From the NCBI RefSeq assembly GCF_004028095.1, contig NZ_SBHM01000007.1:930001-994000 (forward strand): a stretch of 64,000 bases of DNA, written 5' to 3'. Numbering within the stretch: the stretch's first letter is position 1; each line of letters begins with the position of its first letter. The position numbers were made by a program, and so were the translations under genes. The DNA comes from Paenarthrobacter ureafaciens. Its GTDB lineage: Bacteria; Actinomycetota; Actinomycetes; Actinomycetales; Micrococcaceae. Under the pieces are notes generated by a model, which was given only the letters and a program-made list of their open reading frames with translations, was not told the origin of the DNA and did no database searches. Below, one piece after another: positions 52,438 through 61,209 of this stretch.

Positions 52438-52690
52438 CGGAACCACACCGAGCTCCGACCCGGAAGACATGGAAGGCCAGTACTCGGAGGGTAACTACGG
52501 GGACGCGGGAGCATCACCCGAAGCCCTCAAAGAGGACGCCGGCGGCGACTACACGGCTGGTGATTACGCGGAAAAGACCGTCCCGTCTGCGGATGCGGAG
52601 CTTGACGAGCGGAACACCGAAGACACCCCGGAGGATCGCCCCTTCTCCTCCGAGCCGGATGACGAAGCTGCAGGCACGGGTCACCCCTAG
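52430..52690 (+). CDS. Small acidic hypothetical protein
   Basis: This 86-residue protein is almost entirely disordered, rich in Asp, Glu, Gly and Ser. Its start is inside the GlsB gene end, so it is coupled to it. A perfect 16-bp terminator follows. Probably a stress-associated hydrophilic protein; no family. Confidence 0.65.
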   Translation: MANGTTPSSDPEDMEGQYSEGNYGDAGASPEALKEDAGGDYTAGDYAEKTVPSADAELDERNTEDTPEDRPFSSEPDDEAAGTGHP

Positions 52691-52716
52691 CGCTGCCCCT
52701 GACAAAAACTGAATAA

Positions 52717-52757
52717 GCAAGAACCCGGACGCACCAGGGGAGCGTCCGGGTTCTTGC
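52717..52757 (+). terminator. Terminator of the GlsB operon
   Basis: GCAAGAACCCGGACGC (52717-52732) pairs perfectly with its complement at 52742-52757. It is 16 bp with a nine-base loop. Confidence 0.85.
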
Positions 52758-52839
52758 TGTGCCTGACATTTTCGGGCACGGATAGTCGGGACGGAGCCCC
52801 AACCGGCGCCGTAGGGTGATTTTCGGAATGGAGGATCCC

Positions 52840-53706
52840 ATGCACGAATGGAACAGGGCTATCGAGCTCATCGAGCAGGACTTGGCTGCCGCCGTCGATA
52901 TGAAGGCTGTGGCGAGGACCGCCCTCACATCCGAGTATCACTTCAGGCGGATGTTCGCGTCCTTGGCCGGGATGCCCGTCTCGGAATACGTGCGCCGACG
53001 GCGCCTGACTGCTGCCACCGCTGAAATCATCGCGGGCGCCGGTGTGCTCGATGTTGCCGTCCGGTACGGTTACGGATCCGCCGAGGCATTCAGCCGCGCC
53101 TTCAAGGCGTACCACGGGTTGACGCCTTCGGACGCCCGGCGTCCCAACGCCGTCCTCCGTTCCCAACCTCAATTGAGGTTCCACCTCCGTATCGAAGGGA
53201 ACATAGACATGAAGCACCGCATAGTGAACAAAGCCGCTTTCCGGCTGGTCGGCCGGAAGACCAGGGTTCCGCTCGTCCATGAAGGGCCCAATCCGGCCAT
53301 CATTGAATTCCAGCGCAGCATCGACCCTGCCGTCACCAAGCGTCTGCTGGAACTGGTGGACACTGAGCCGACAGGCCCGGTCTCCGTGACAGTCAACATC
53401 GAGGAGTCCCGCAGCGAAGGCAGTGAACTGGACTATTGGCATGCCGTGGCCACCACGGGGCCGGCACCCGAGGGGTTTGACGTCCTCGAGGTACCGGCCG
53501 GGCAGTGGGTTGTTTTCGAAACCGAGGGAAAATTTCCCGAAGTCCTGCAGCGCATGTGGGCCGACGCAGCAACGGAATGGTTCCCTGCCAACCCGTACCG
53601 ATGGGCCCCGGGTCCGGAGCTCTTGAGCGTCAAGGCCCAGCCCGGCGGTACCCATGGCAGCGGGCAGTTGTGGATCCCCGTGGAACCGGAAGGGCAGCCC
53701 GCCTAG
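52840..53706 (+). CDS. AraC-family regulator with GyrI-like effector domain
   Basis: This 288-residue regulator has GGAGG five bases before the ATG. Two AraC helix-turn-helices (residues 10-110; TSEYHFRRMFASLAGMPVSE, YGYGSAEAFSRAFKAYHGLT) come first. The C-terminal 150 residues (YWHAVATTGPAPEGFDVLEV, VVFETEGKFPEVLQRMWADA) match the GyrI-like/BmrR ligand-binding domain, so it is a drug- or toxin-sensing type regulator. It is convergent with the isochorismatase gene, overlapping by four bases. Confidence 0.92.
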   Translation: MHEWNRAIELIEQDLAAAVDMKAVARTALTSEYHFRRMFASLAGMPVSEYVRRRRLTAATAEIIAGAGVLDVAVRYGYGSAEAFSRAFKAYHGLTPSDARRPNAVLRSQPQLRFHLRIEGNIDMKHRIVNKAAFRLVGRKTRVPLVHEGPNPAIIEFQRSIDPAVTKRLLELVDTEPTGPVSVTVNIEESRSEGSELDYWHAVATTGPAPEGFDVLEVPAGQWVVFETEGKFPEVLQRMWADAATEWFPANPYRWAPGPELLSVKAQPGGTHGSGQLWIPVEPEGQPA

Positions 53707-54248
53707 AACAACGCGAGGACTTCCTCCAAGGGAAGCACCCGCTGCCTGTACTCCCGCGTGAGAATCCGCAACACGGCTTCGGCGGCTTCGGCGTTCTCCG
53801 TGGCGATGGCATCTGCGGCATAGATGACGCGGATGTTGTGGGCAAAGGCGTCGGCCGCCGTCTGCGCGATGCAGTTATGCGCGGAAACTCCCGCCAGGAC
53901 CACGGTGTCCACCTCCCAGTTCCGCAGGCGCATCCACAGGTCTGTTCCCATGAAGGCGCTGTCGCGGGTCTTGACCATCTGGGGGAAGTCGGTTGTGAGC
54001 AGGCCGGGAACAAACTCGGCCTGCTCACTGCCCCGGAAAATAAAGCCCTGATCGTCATCGAGCATGTTCAGGCTCCACGTCGATTTGTCCCGCTCATGCT
54101 CGGTTCCAATGAGGAGAACCTTGGCTCCCGCCTCCCGCGCCCCGCTGGTCAGTGAGTTACAGGCAGCCACAACTTCCTCGCGTCTCTGCTTGAGGGCAGG
54201 GTCCTCGAAGAAGGCGTTTTGCATGTCAATTACCAGAACAGCGATCAT
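53703..54248 (-). CDS. Isochorismatase-family cysteine hydrolase
   Basis: This 181-residue hydrolase has the first Asp in LVIDMQNAFFED, the Lys in TRDSAFMGTDLW region, and the catalytic Cys in GVSAHNCIAQTAADAF with the cis-peptide Val-Ser before it. The family includes nicotinamidases and N-carbamoyl hydrolases; the substrate is not evident here. Confidence 0.9.
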   Translation of the reverse strand: MIAVLVIDMQNAFFEDPALKQRREEVVAACNSLTSGAREAGAKVLLIGTEHERDKSTWSLNMLDDDQGFIFRGSEQAEFVPGLLTTDFPQMVKTRDSAFMGTDLWMRLRNWEVDTVVLAGVSAHNCIAQTAADAFAHNIRVIYAADAIATENAEAAEAVLRILTREYRQRVLPLEEVLALF

Positions 54249-54278
54249 CAGCGCAGTGGCACCTCTCTTGTCGTGGAG

Positions 54279-55199
54279 TTAAAGGCCCTTGCCGCCCGTG
54301 ACGGGAAGCACGGCACCTGAAATGTAGGAACCCTCGTCGGAAGCGAGCAGAACGTATGCCGGGGCAAGCTCAGCGGGTTGGCCCGCGCGGCCCAGCGGGG
54401 TGTCCTGCCCGAACGACGGGAGCTTGTCCGGCCACTCGGTCGCCGGGATCAAAGGCGTCCAGATGGGACCCGGGGCAACAGCGTTGACGCGGATTCCCTT
54501 GGGGCCGAGTTCCTGTGCCATCGCTTTGGTGAAGGCCACCTGCGCCGCCTTGGTCATGGCGTAGTCCACCAGCTGAGCAGACGGGTTAAAGGCCTGGATG
54601 GAGGCGGTGACGATGATCGAGTCCCCCGGACGCAGATGCGGAATGGCCGCCTGCGCGGTCCACATCAGGGAGTAAAGGTTGGTCTTGAAGACCCTGTCGA
54701 ACTCCTCCGTCGGTATGGTCTCAAGCCCCTCGCGGTTCTTCTGGTAGGCCGCGTTAAGGACCACGATGTTGAGCACGCCGAATTCCTGGACTGTACGTTC
54801 CACGATCTCGGTTGCGAATCCTTCGTCACGCGAATCTCCGGGGAGCAGGAGTGCCCGCGCGCCGCACTCACGGATCCATTCCGCCGTCGAACGCGCATCT
54901 TCTTCCTCTTCCGGAAGGTAACTGATGGCGACGTTGGCACCCTCTCGCGCGTAGGCGATGGCCACCGCCGCGCCAATGCCGGAATCGCCGCCGGTGATCA
55001 ACGCCGTCTTGCCTTCAAGCCGGCCGTGGCCGACGTAGCTGGACTCACCGTGATCGGGCTGGGGCTCCAGGGGTTTGGTGAGGCCCGGTTGCTTCTGCTC
55101 CTGCTGCGGAAACTCCCCGGAGTGATACCCGCTGCGAGGGTCCTTCGGCGGAGCCGTGAGCTTGTGGTTTCCCTGCTGTTCCGGATCGCTTTGTGTCAT
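54279..55199 (-). CDS. SDR-family oxidoreductase (YghA-like)
   Basis: This 306-residue SDR has a long N-terminal extension (SGEFPQQEQKQPGLTKP) typical of stress-linked YghA/YhdF-type dehydrogenases, followed by TGGDSGIGAAVAIAYAREGA and YAMTKAAQVAFTKAMAQELG (Tyr and Lys of the active site), ending in GAVLPVTGGKGL. It is likely NADP-dependent reduction of an aldehyde or ketone. Confidence 0.93.
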   Translation of the reverse strand: MTQSDPEQQGNHKLTAPPKDPRSGYHSGEFPQQEQKQPGLTKPLEPQPDHGESSYVGHGRLEGKTALITGGDSGIGAAVAIAYAREGANVAISYLPEEEEDARSTAEWIRECGARALLLPGDSRDEGFATEIVERTVQEFGVLNIVVLNAAYQKNREGLETIPTEEFDRVFKTNLYSLMWTAQAAIPHLRPGDSIIVTASIQAFNPSAQLVDYAMTKAAQVAFTKAMAQELGPKGIRVNAVAPGPIWTPLIPATEWPDKLPSFGQDTPLGRAGQPAELAPAYVLLASDEGSYISGAVLPVTGGKGL

Positions 55200-55289
55200 G
55201 GTCCTGCCCCTTCAGAATCGGTTCACTGGTGCGCGACGCTTCACGTCCCACCCGGCTTGTACCCAGGGTGCCGCACTATGAAACTGCGG

Positions 55290-56093
55290 CTAGGTCCTCA
55301 TGGTCTTTGCCTTGACCATGAGGAACAGGCCATACGCAATCAGGCCCGCGGCCACGGCGGCAAGGAGGTACGGTCCGTAGGGCTGTTCCTTGAGGGCCTT
55401 AAGGCTGCCGTCCAACCCCGTTGACTGCTCGGGCCGGGCGGTAACAGTAGCGATGACCACAAGCAGCCCCACAAGAAGGAGCGCGAATCCCTTGGCGACG
55501 TATCCCACCGTTCCCACGGCTACTTGGAATTTCCGTGGTCCTTCGTGCGGCGAAAGGACGAGGTCCTTCTTGAACGACCTCGTGAAACCGCGCACCGCGA
55601 ACACAATGCCGGTGATCATGACGCCGGCTCCCGCAGCTATCAGAAACGCGACGCCCCAGGGAGATTGCATGAGGGTGGCGGTGAGGTCACTGCTGGATTG
55701 ACGGCTGTTGCGCGCCTGCCCAACGACGAAGGACATGATGGTCACGGCCACAAAAGCGAAGACCGCCGCTTGGCCTGCCTCGGAAAGGCGCTTGGAGAGC
55801 TTGGGATGGGACTGGTTGCGGTGGCCGAAGATAGCGTTGGACAACTGCCATAGAGCCAGGGCCGCGCAGGCAGCGAAACAGACCCAGAGCAGCAACGGGC
55901 CGAAGGGTTGGGCGGCCAATTCGGCGATGGCACCGGAAACATCCGCTTCGCCGCTGCTTCCAAAGGCCAAGCGCGCGGCGATGACACCGATCAGCACGTG
56001 AAGCAACCCGCTCACAGCGAATCCGGACCGCGCCGCAATTTCAAAGGGCCGCGAGTTCGAGGCTTCCTCGGCTGCGTCTGCGGCCTTCCGCAT
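55290..56093 (-). CDS. DUF1206 membrane protein
   Basis: This 267-residue protein has six helices in three repeated pairs, each starting with a SGFAVSGLLHVLIGVIAAR or VGYVAKGFALLLVGLLVVIA phrase. The internal triplication is the DUF1206 architecture. Function unknown. Confidence 0.9.
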   Translation of the reverse strand: MRKAADAAEEASNSRPFEIAARSGFAVSGLLHVLIGVIAARLAFGSSGEADVSGAIAELAAQPFGPLLLWVCFAACAALALWQLSNAIFGHRNQSHPKLSKRLSEAGQAAVFAFVAVTIMSFVVGQARNSRQSSSDLTATLMQSPWGVAFLIAAGAGVMITGIVFAVRGFTRSFKKDLVLSPHEGPRKFQVAVGTVGYVAKGFALLLVGLLVVIATVTARPEQSTGLDGSLKALKEQPYGPYLLAAVAAGLIAYGLFLMVKAKTMRT

Positions 56094-56180
56094 CTCTTCT
56101 TTGATGACAAGCCTCCTGATGACTTATGACTTGAACACCATGGTGCCACCGGAAGCGTGCCGGGGCCACGTGAGTGGTGG

Positions 56181-56408
56181 CTAGTAGCCGCAGACCGACT
56201 GGGGCCAAATGCTCCGGAGGCCGACGCCCAGGGGATTGAACTGCTCGCGGATCGAGGTGACTGCGCGGTCTTGACCGTCCACTGGGGCGTGCGTTCCGCC
56301 GGCAAGCTGTGCGGCATCCGTGCTTGATGAAGTGACGGTGATCTGGTCGGGCATTTCGGCAGTCCTTCCGGCAGGTTCCGCCAGCTCCTCGGCTGACACT
56401 TCAACCAT
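56181..56408 (-). CDS. Small hypothetical protein
   Basis: This 75-residue protein has a GAGGA ribosome site nine bases before the ATG. It is soluble and low in hydrophobic content, with a C-terminal phrase GVGLRSIWPQSVCGY ending in the last residues. No family recognised; it could be a peptide-like product. Confidence 0.4.
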   Translation of the reverse strand: MVEVSAEELAEPAGRTAEMPDQITVTSSSTDAAQLAGGTHAPVDGQDRAVTSIREQFNPLGVGLRSIWPQSVCGY

Positions 56409-56524
56409 CGGACGGGGTCCTCAAGAACGACGCCGGGTCATCTCAAGATTCGCTCAAGATCGTGGAAGGCCCGACGGCGACCGGCCGCCTGGGTGCGCGG
56501 CCGCCGTCGAGCCTCACTCACCGG

Positions 56525-59125
56525 CTACCACATCGCGTTGTGAAGCGGCGTGACGGTGAGGCTTTCGAGCCGGGCAGTCCCTCCCTCCGAAAACAGGGAC
56601 AATGTGTTCGCGCCCGCTGCCGGAAACACTTGGTCGGTCAGCGTAGCCAGACCGTCCTGCGCGAAGACCTCCACGGATGCCCTGTCCACATAGAGCCGCA
56701 GCCGAAGCCTGCCGTTGATCAGCTGGACGGGTACGTCATCCACAGAGGCGAAGGCCGGATGGAAACCTTCGTTGCCGGAGGCCGTCCTGTCGATGAAAAC
56801 GCGACCCGAACTTGTTGCGTAACCAACCTTGGTGGCCTCAGTTGAATTACCCAGGACCTTCAGCCCGAACGCCGATGCCGTCCCCGGGGAGAACTCCGCA
56901 TCCACCTGCACCACGTCCCCTGAAACGGGAAGGGTGCTGGTCCCCGGAGCGATGTCCTGCGCGGATGCGGTGTAGGCGGCACCTGTGTTCCTTAACGCGT
57001 CCACCTCCTGGACCACCTTCTGCGTGAGTCGCGGTCCCTGGGCGGTTTGGGTGAGCTGGACTTCGCGGGGCAACGCCATGGTTCCCCGCCACGTGCTTGT
57101 TGGCGTGGACTGCCCGTAGTCCCAGTTGTTCATCCAGCCCACCATGATCCGTTTGCCGTCGGGGGCGTTACTGAAGGAAACGGCTGCGTAGTAGTCCCGG
57201 CCCCAGTCCAACCAGTCGTGCTGTTCCGGCCGCGTGATGTCAGAGGCTACGAACTCGTCCGCGAGGATGTGGCCCCAACCGCCACGGTTGTTGTCGACGA
57301 TCCGGATGGTTGCCTCGCTTCCTTTGTAGGCGCTGACGTCCCAGGCCTTCCATTCCAGATGTTCGGAATTGGAACCGGTGGTGGTTCGAACGGCCTGTCC
57401 GTTGACCATGAGATTTACGGTGGTTTCACTGCTTCGCGGTTTTGCCGGCTCCGAACCGAGGACCATGTTGTCCAACGTCAGGTGGCCCCATGCCCCTGTG
57501 GCGTTGTCCACAATCCGGATGCGGGCTATTTGACCGTAGTACGGGGTTACATCCCAGTTCTTCCAGTTCATGTCACCCGAATTGCTGCCCGTGGTGCTTC
57601 GCACGGGCACGCCGTTGACCAGGAGTTCCACTTGGAGTTGGCCGTCCGTCCGGTTGCCGCCGCCCAGGAGGAACCCGATATTGGTGTTGGTGAGGTAGAA
57701 CTCCGGGGACGTGATTGTTCCGGTGTTGTTGTCAGCGTTGGGGCCGCCCTCGAATGTGTTGATGCGTTTGCCGATCGCGTACTCACCGCCAACGGTTGAC
57801 GGGTTTCTGGCTGCCTCAAAGTCTCCGGTCAGCTGCCAACCGGCCGCACTCAGGGTTCCCGGGTAATCGAAGCCGTCGAACAGGAGGTACCCGGGGGGTG
57901 GCGTGTTGCCGGGTTGCTCCCCTGCCTGCCGCGGGTGGTTTCCGCCACCGGCAAGGAAGTTGATGTAGTCCTTGCTGATCGTGAACGGATCGGATTCCAA
58001 GGTGCCTGTTGGGACATCTCCCCCGTTGAAGCCGTTCACCAGGCCGGCACCGATCGACCCGGTAACTGCCTGCTGACCCGTCAGAGTTCCGCTGGGCGGG
58101 GCTGTCCCCCACGGACCCCCGGGATTGGCGGGATCGTTGCTCACGTTCCATCCGCTGTAGCTTCCTCCGTTGAACCCCGCGAGCAGGGTTCCCGGTGGGG
58201 CCGCATCCACTGGATCAGTGGTTTCGGAGGTGAATGTTGTGCCGTCGAAGCTGCCTACGAAGTACTGACCCCCGCTGCCACCAGCCACGGATCCCGGGTT
58301 GATGTTGACCACCAGCACCCACTTGATGTTGTTCGGGTTCCCATCCACCGCGAGAGGGAAGAGGTCCGGGCACTCCCACTGCCCACCCGTCGCGTTGGCT
58401 GGTTCGAAGTCATCCAAGTACGTCCAGCTCTTAAGGTCTGTGCTCTTGTAGAACAAAACCCTGTGCTCGTTGGCTTCCACGGCGGACATCACCCAGTACG
58501 AGCCGGCTGCCCCTTGGTACCAGAACACTTTGGGGTCCCGGAAGTCCGTGGTGTTCCTGTTGAGGACAGGATTGCCCGAGTATTTGGTCCAGGTTTGGCC
58601 GCTGTCCGTGCTGTAGGCCAGGGACTGGGCCTGCTTGCCGGCCAGCGTGGGGTGGTTGCCGGTGAAGTTGCTGGTGTACACAGCCACCATCGGCGGATTC
58701 TGCAACGTCCCGAATCCACTGGTGTTCTGTGAATCAACCACGATTGAACCGGAAAAGATGTCCTCCGTAGCCTGTCCGCTGCCGTTGAAGGTTTGCGGGA
58801 TTGCGAGTGGCTGCTCGGTCCAGTGCAGCAAATCCGTGGACGTCGCGTGCCCCCAACTCATGTTGCCCCACGTGGTTCCGTAAGGGTTGTACTGGTAGTA
58901 CATGTGGTAGGTGCCGTTGTAGTAGACCAACCCGTTGGGATCGTTCATCCAGTTCTTGACCGGTGTGTAGTGCAAATAGGGACGGTACTGCTGGGTGGCG
59001 GGGTCGGGATCGCTGGCATGCGCCGGGGCGGGCGCGGCAGTCGCGGCCACCACCAAGGTGAATGAAGCAACGACGGCGGCCGCCGCCAACGCCGGCAGTC
59101 CACGTTTGGTGCGTCTTGTCATCAT
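56525..59125 (-). CDS. Secreted GH32 levanase/fructanase with inserted domains
   Basis: This 866-residue enzyme has a Sec-like signal (1-38). The five-blade propeller has nucleophile Asp62 (WMNDPNG), stabiliser Asp197 (FRDPK) and acid/base Glu251 (ECPD), the standard GH32 triad. Between the fourth and fifth blades is an inserted region (about 330-650) with two repeats of about 60 residues, each reading LLVNG or LMVNG, TTGSNS, WDVSxYxG and RIVDN. The propeller resumes with MVGWMNNWDYGQSTPTS, and a beta-sandwich C-terminus follows. It hydrolyses levan or inulin outside the cell. It lies 27 bp after the GH91 gene. Confidence 0.92.
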   Translation of the reverse strand: MMTRRTKRGLPALAAAAVVASFTLVVAATAAPAPAHASDPDPATQQYRPYLHYTPVKNWMNDPNGLVYYNGTYHMYYQYNPYGTTWGNMSWGHATSTDLLHWTEQPLAIPQTFNGSGQATEDIFSGSIVVDSQNTSGFGTLQNPPMVAVYTSNFTGNHPTLAGKQAQSLAYSTDSGQTWTKYSGNPVLNRNTTDFRDPKVFWYQGAAGSYWVMSAVEANEHRVLFYKSTDLKSWTYLDDFEPANATGGQWECPDLFPLAVDGNPNNIKWVLVVNINPGSVAGGSGGQYFVGSFDGTTFTSETTDPVDAAPPGTLLAGFNGGSYSGWNVSNDPANPGGPWGTAPPSGTLTGQQAVTGSIGAGLVNGFNGGDVPTGTLESDPFTISKDYINFLAGGGNHPRQAGEQPGNTPPPGYLLFDGFDYPGTLSAAGWQLTGDFEAARNPSTVGGEYAIGKRINTFEGGPNADNNTGTITSPEFYLTNTNIGFLLGGGNRTDGQLQVELLVNGVPVRSTTGSNSGDMNWKNWDVTPYYGQIARIRIVDNATGAWGHLTLDNMVLGSEPAKPRSSETTVNLMVNGQAVRTTTGSNSEHLEWKAWDVSAYKGSEATIRIVDNNRGGWGHILADEFVASDITRPEQHDWLDWGRDYYAAVSFSNAPDGKRIMVGWMNNWDYGQSTPTSTWRGTMALPREVQLTQTAQGPRLTQKVVQEVDALRNTGAAYTASAQDIAPGTSTLPVSGDVVQVDAEFSPGTASAFGLKVLGNSTEATKVGYATSSGRVFIDRTASGNEGFHPAFASVDDVPVQLINGRLRLRLYVDRASVEVFAQDGLATLTDQVFPAAGANTLSLFSEGGTARLESLTVTPLHNAMW

Positions 59126-59152
59126 TGACAGACCTTCCTTCTCAGCGACGGG

Positions 59153-60358
59153 TCAGGGGGTTGCCCGGAATGAGTAGGAACTCGTGTAATGCACAAACTC
59201 ACCCGCACCGCCGCTATCCAGCACCTTGGTCCCGGTGGTGGATCCGTCCAGCACTACCGTGTTCGCCGCTACCGAGGAGATGGTGTTATTGGCAGCGATG
59301 TAGTTGTTGGCGCCCGAGGCCACCAGGATGATGGTCGGTTTCTGACCTGAGGGAGTCACCGACCCGGAGGGTACGTCGTAGCTGAAATGGTTCCCTGTGA
59401 CGGTATTCCCGCTCCCGGCAACATGGACCAGGCCGAACAGGTCATCCAATCCGTTGTTGTAGGGCTTCAGCGGATCAAAAGGCTCCACCTGCCGGAGGAA
59501 ATGGTTGGCACCAATGAGGTTCTCAGTGCAATTGCCTTCAAAGTTCACCATCCCCGGGTAGAACGCGTGAAACCTGTTGGCCGTGATGGACGAACGAGTG
59601 CAGTCCTTGAAATGGACACTGCTCTTCCCGCGGGGAAATACGTTGTTGGCACTGACCAGAAGGCCCATATGGCCCTCGGCGAAAATGGAGAAGCCCACAT
59701 AGCCGGCGCCGATGAGGTTGTCAGTCACTTTGGATGCCTGCCCCGAGCCCGTGAGTTCGATGCAGCTCCCGCATTCAGCCAGGAAGTTGCCACTGACACT
59801 AAGGGCGTCCGTGTCCCGCACCACCAGCCCGTGCTCCAGGTAGACCATCCCCATTCCTTCAACCCGGCAGGAATCATTGGCCGAATCGAAGCGGATACCC
59901 GTTTTGCCGTTCACGTAAGAGTTCTGGTTCGAATTGAAGGACACACCGTCGAGGCAAAAATTCTGAAAGACAATGGAACTGAGTCGCGGGTCGCCGGTTC
60001 GGTAAACCCTGAAAGCTTCAGTGTTGCCGTCCGTGTTTTCGACTCGGATGCGGCTGCCGCCGGGGAAGATTTCGTGCCAGCTGGAGGTGTTGCCGGCGTT
60101 GTATCGGATGCTGCTGGACGTGAATCCGTGCCCTGAGCCGCGGATGGTGAGGAAGCTGATGTCCACGTTGACACGGGTTTTCAAGGAGTAGTCGCCCGGC
60201 GGGATGTAAACCACCGCGCCGGGTTTGGAGGCCTGATTGGTCTGCTGGGACTTCACGTCCGCGATGATGCTGTTGATGATGAGCCCGATGTCGTTATAGG
60301 GCGTGGCCGACGGATTCCCGGGGACCGACCAGGTGGTGACGTCGTAGACAGTGGTCAT
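59153..60358 (-). CDS. Inulin fructotransferase (GH91), lacking its own signal peptide
   Basis: This 401-residue right-handed beta-helix enzyme starts TTVYDVTTWSVPGNP, the beginning of mature Arthrobacter inulin fructotransferases, and continues through PYNDIGLIINSIIADVKSQQ, YIPPGDYSLKTRVNVDISF and SGNNVFPRG-like sequence. These enzymes turn inulin into difructose anhydride III (or I) plus oligosaccharides. Known members are exported with a Tat signal of 30-40 residues. Here the ATG with TGTGAGGAGAACACGCT before it begins at the mature region, so no signal is attached. Catalytic residues were not mapped. Confidence 0.9.
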   Translation of the reverse strand: MTTVYDVTTWSVPGNPSATPYNDIGLIINSIIADVKSQQTNQASKPGAVVYIPPGDYSLKTRVNVDISFLTIRGSGHGFTSSSIRYNAGNTSSWHEIFPGGSRIRVENTDGNTEAFRVYRTGDPRLSSIVFQNFCLDGVSFNSNQNSYVNGKTGIRFDSANDSCRVEGMGMVYLEHGLVVRDTDALSVSGNFLAECGSCIELTGSGQASKVTDNLIGAGYVGFSIFAEGHMGLLVSANNVFPRGKSSVHFKDCTRSSITANRFHAFYPGMVNFEGNCTENLIGANHFLRQVEPFDPLKPYNNGLDDLFGLVHVAGSGNTVTGNHFSYDVPSGSVTPSGQKPTIILVASGANNYIAANNTISSVAANTVVLDGSTTGTKVLDSGGAGEFVHYTSSYSFRATP

Positions 60359-60447
60359 AGCGTGTTCTCCTCACATCGTTGGGGGTACTGCTTTATGGCC
60401 GTGCGTTGACTGCTTGTGTGTTGCTTCTGTTGCCTTGATGCCGGGTT

Positions 60448-60642
60448 TTACAGCATTCCGATAATGGCCCGATGCCCTTGCGCGGCGTGGGTGCTTCCTT
60501 GGCTTTGATGCGGATTTGGCGTGTCCGGCTTGTTCTTAGCCAGGGCCTCCTTCGCTGAAAGTACGACGGCGGTTGCGGACAGTGCCGCTGCCGGGAACAA
60601 CCGGAGGATGCTCCTTCGGCTGAGGGGCTCGGATGGGTTCAT
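60448..60642 (-). CDS. Orphan Tat signal peptide ORF
   Basis: This 64-residue protein has SRRSILRLFPAAALSATAVV, a twin-arginine motif followed by a hydrophobic core and a cleavage-like ALAKNKPD stretch, then a His/Gln-rich tail. It looks like the export signal of a Tat protein with no body. It stands 89 bp upstream of the GH91 gene on the same strand. It may be a relic of the enzyme's original signal or a separate small exported peptide. Confidence 0.6.
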   Translation of the reverse strand: MNPSEPLSRRSILRLFPAAALSATAVVLSAKEALAKNKPDTPNPHQSQGSTHAAQGHRAIIGML

Positions 60643-60819
60643 GATTCTCCTTTGAACTTGTCGGTTGACTGGGCTTTGTACTGGGACAACAGGGAGTTAA
60701 CTGGGCTTGGCGCAACTGTCAGCGGGAAGCAGTGCACCCCTTTACGCCCGCGCACCCGTTCGTGGCAAGCGCCGCACCACTTCGCGCCGATCGCACCCCG
60801 GAGTTTGGCTGCGCCCGGC

Positions 60820-60930
60820 GGGTACGGGTGCGGCCCCGGGTAGAGGTGCGCCCCCGGGTACGGGTGCGGCCCCGGGTAGAGGTGCGTCCAGCGGGTACGG
60901 GTGCGTCCAGCGGGTACGGGTGCACACCCC
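60820..60930. repeat. Six tandem 18-19-bp repeats
   Basis: The units start at 60820, 60838, 60856, 60874, 60893 and 60912. The pattern GGGTACGGGTGCGGCCCC alternates with GGGTAGAGGTGCGCCCCC, so the array also has a two-unit period. Confidence 0.85.
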
Positions 60931-60995
60931 GCCAAAAGTGCAGCCCCGACGCCCCCAGAGCCCAGCCAAAACAGCGGCCGAGCCAGCCAAAATAT

Positions 60996-61013
60996 GCCAA
61001 AACGATTTGTCGA
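60996..61013. promoter_or_regulatory. Weak second copy of the operator sequence
   Basis: GCCAAAACGATTTGTCGA matches the right part of the palindrome site and its flank (GGCAAAACGATTTTTCAA, 61131-61148) at most positions. It could be an auxiliary LacI half-site. Confidence 0.35.
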
Positions 61014-61123
61014 GTGGCGTCGATCACTTTATGGCTTAGGAATTCAGGCCGTCAAGTGCCCCGAATTGTTTCGAAGAAGGCTGTTGACACATCGGCGCAA
61101 CTAGCTCTAATGTCGGTGCCAAG

Positions 61124-61140
61124 TCGTTTTGGCAAAACGA
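61124..61140. promoter_or_regulatory. LacI-type operator before the sugar SBP gene
   Basis: TCGTTTTGGCAAAACGA is a palindrome with TCGTTTT and AAAACGA arms around a GGC centre. It lies just downstream of the promoter-like TTGACA/TAATGT. LacI-family regulators of sugar genes use this size and style of site. No LacI gene is in the window. Confidence 0.55.
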
Positions 61141-61209
61141 TTTTTCAAGCCAACATCAGCTCCACCATCTCTCTGCAATTTCCGTTCAAGAGAAAGTGAG
61201 TCGACAGCG

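Larger units (their letters stand above)
60643..61209. promoter_or_regulatory. Divergent regulatory region of the fructan locus
   Basis: This 567-bp gene-free region is between the Tat ORF and the sugar-binding protein gene. It has a tandem repeat array (60820-60930). A promoter-like TTGACA (61084-61089) with TAATGT (61108-61113, 18-bp spacer) or TCTAAT (61106-61111, 16-bp) lies before the SBP gene, along with two LacI-like operator sites. Confidence 0.5.

Noticed and set aside
60639-60935. Pro/Tyr-rich protein on the minus strand
   Set aside because: It is a translation of the minisatellite and has no ribosome site or homologue pattern.
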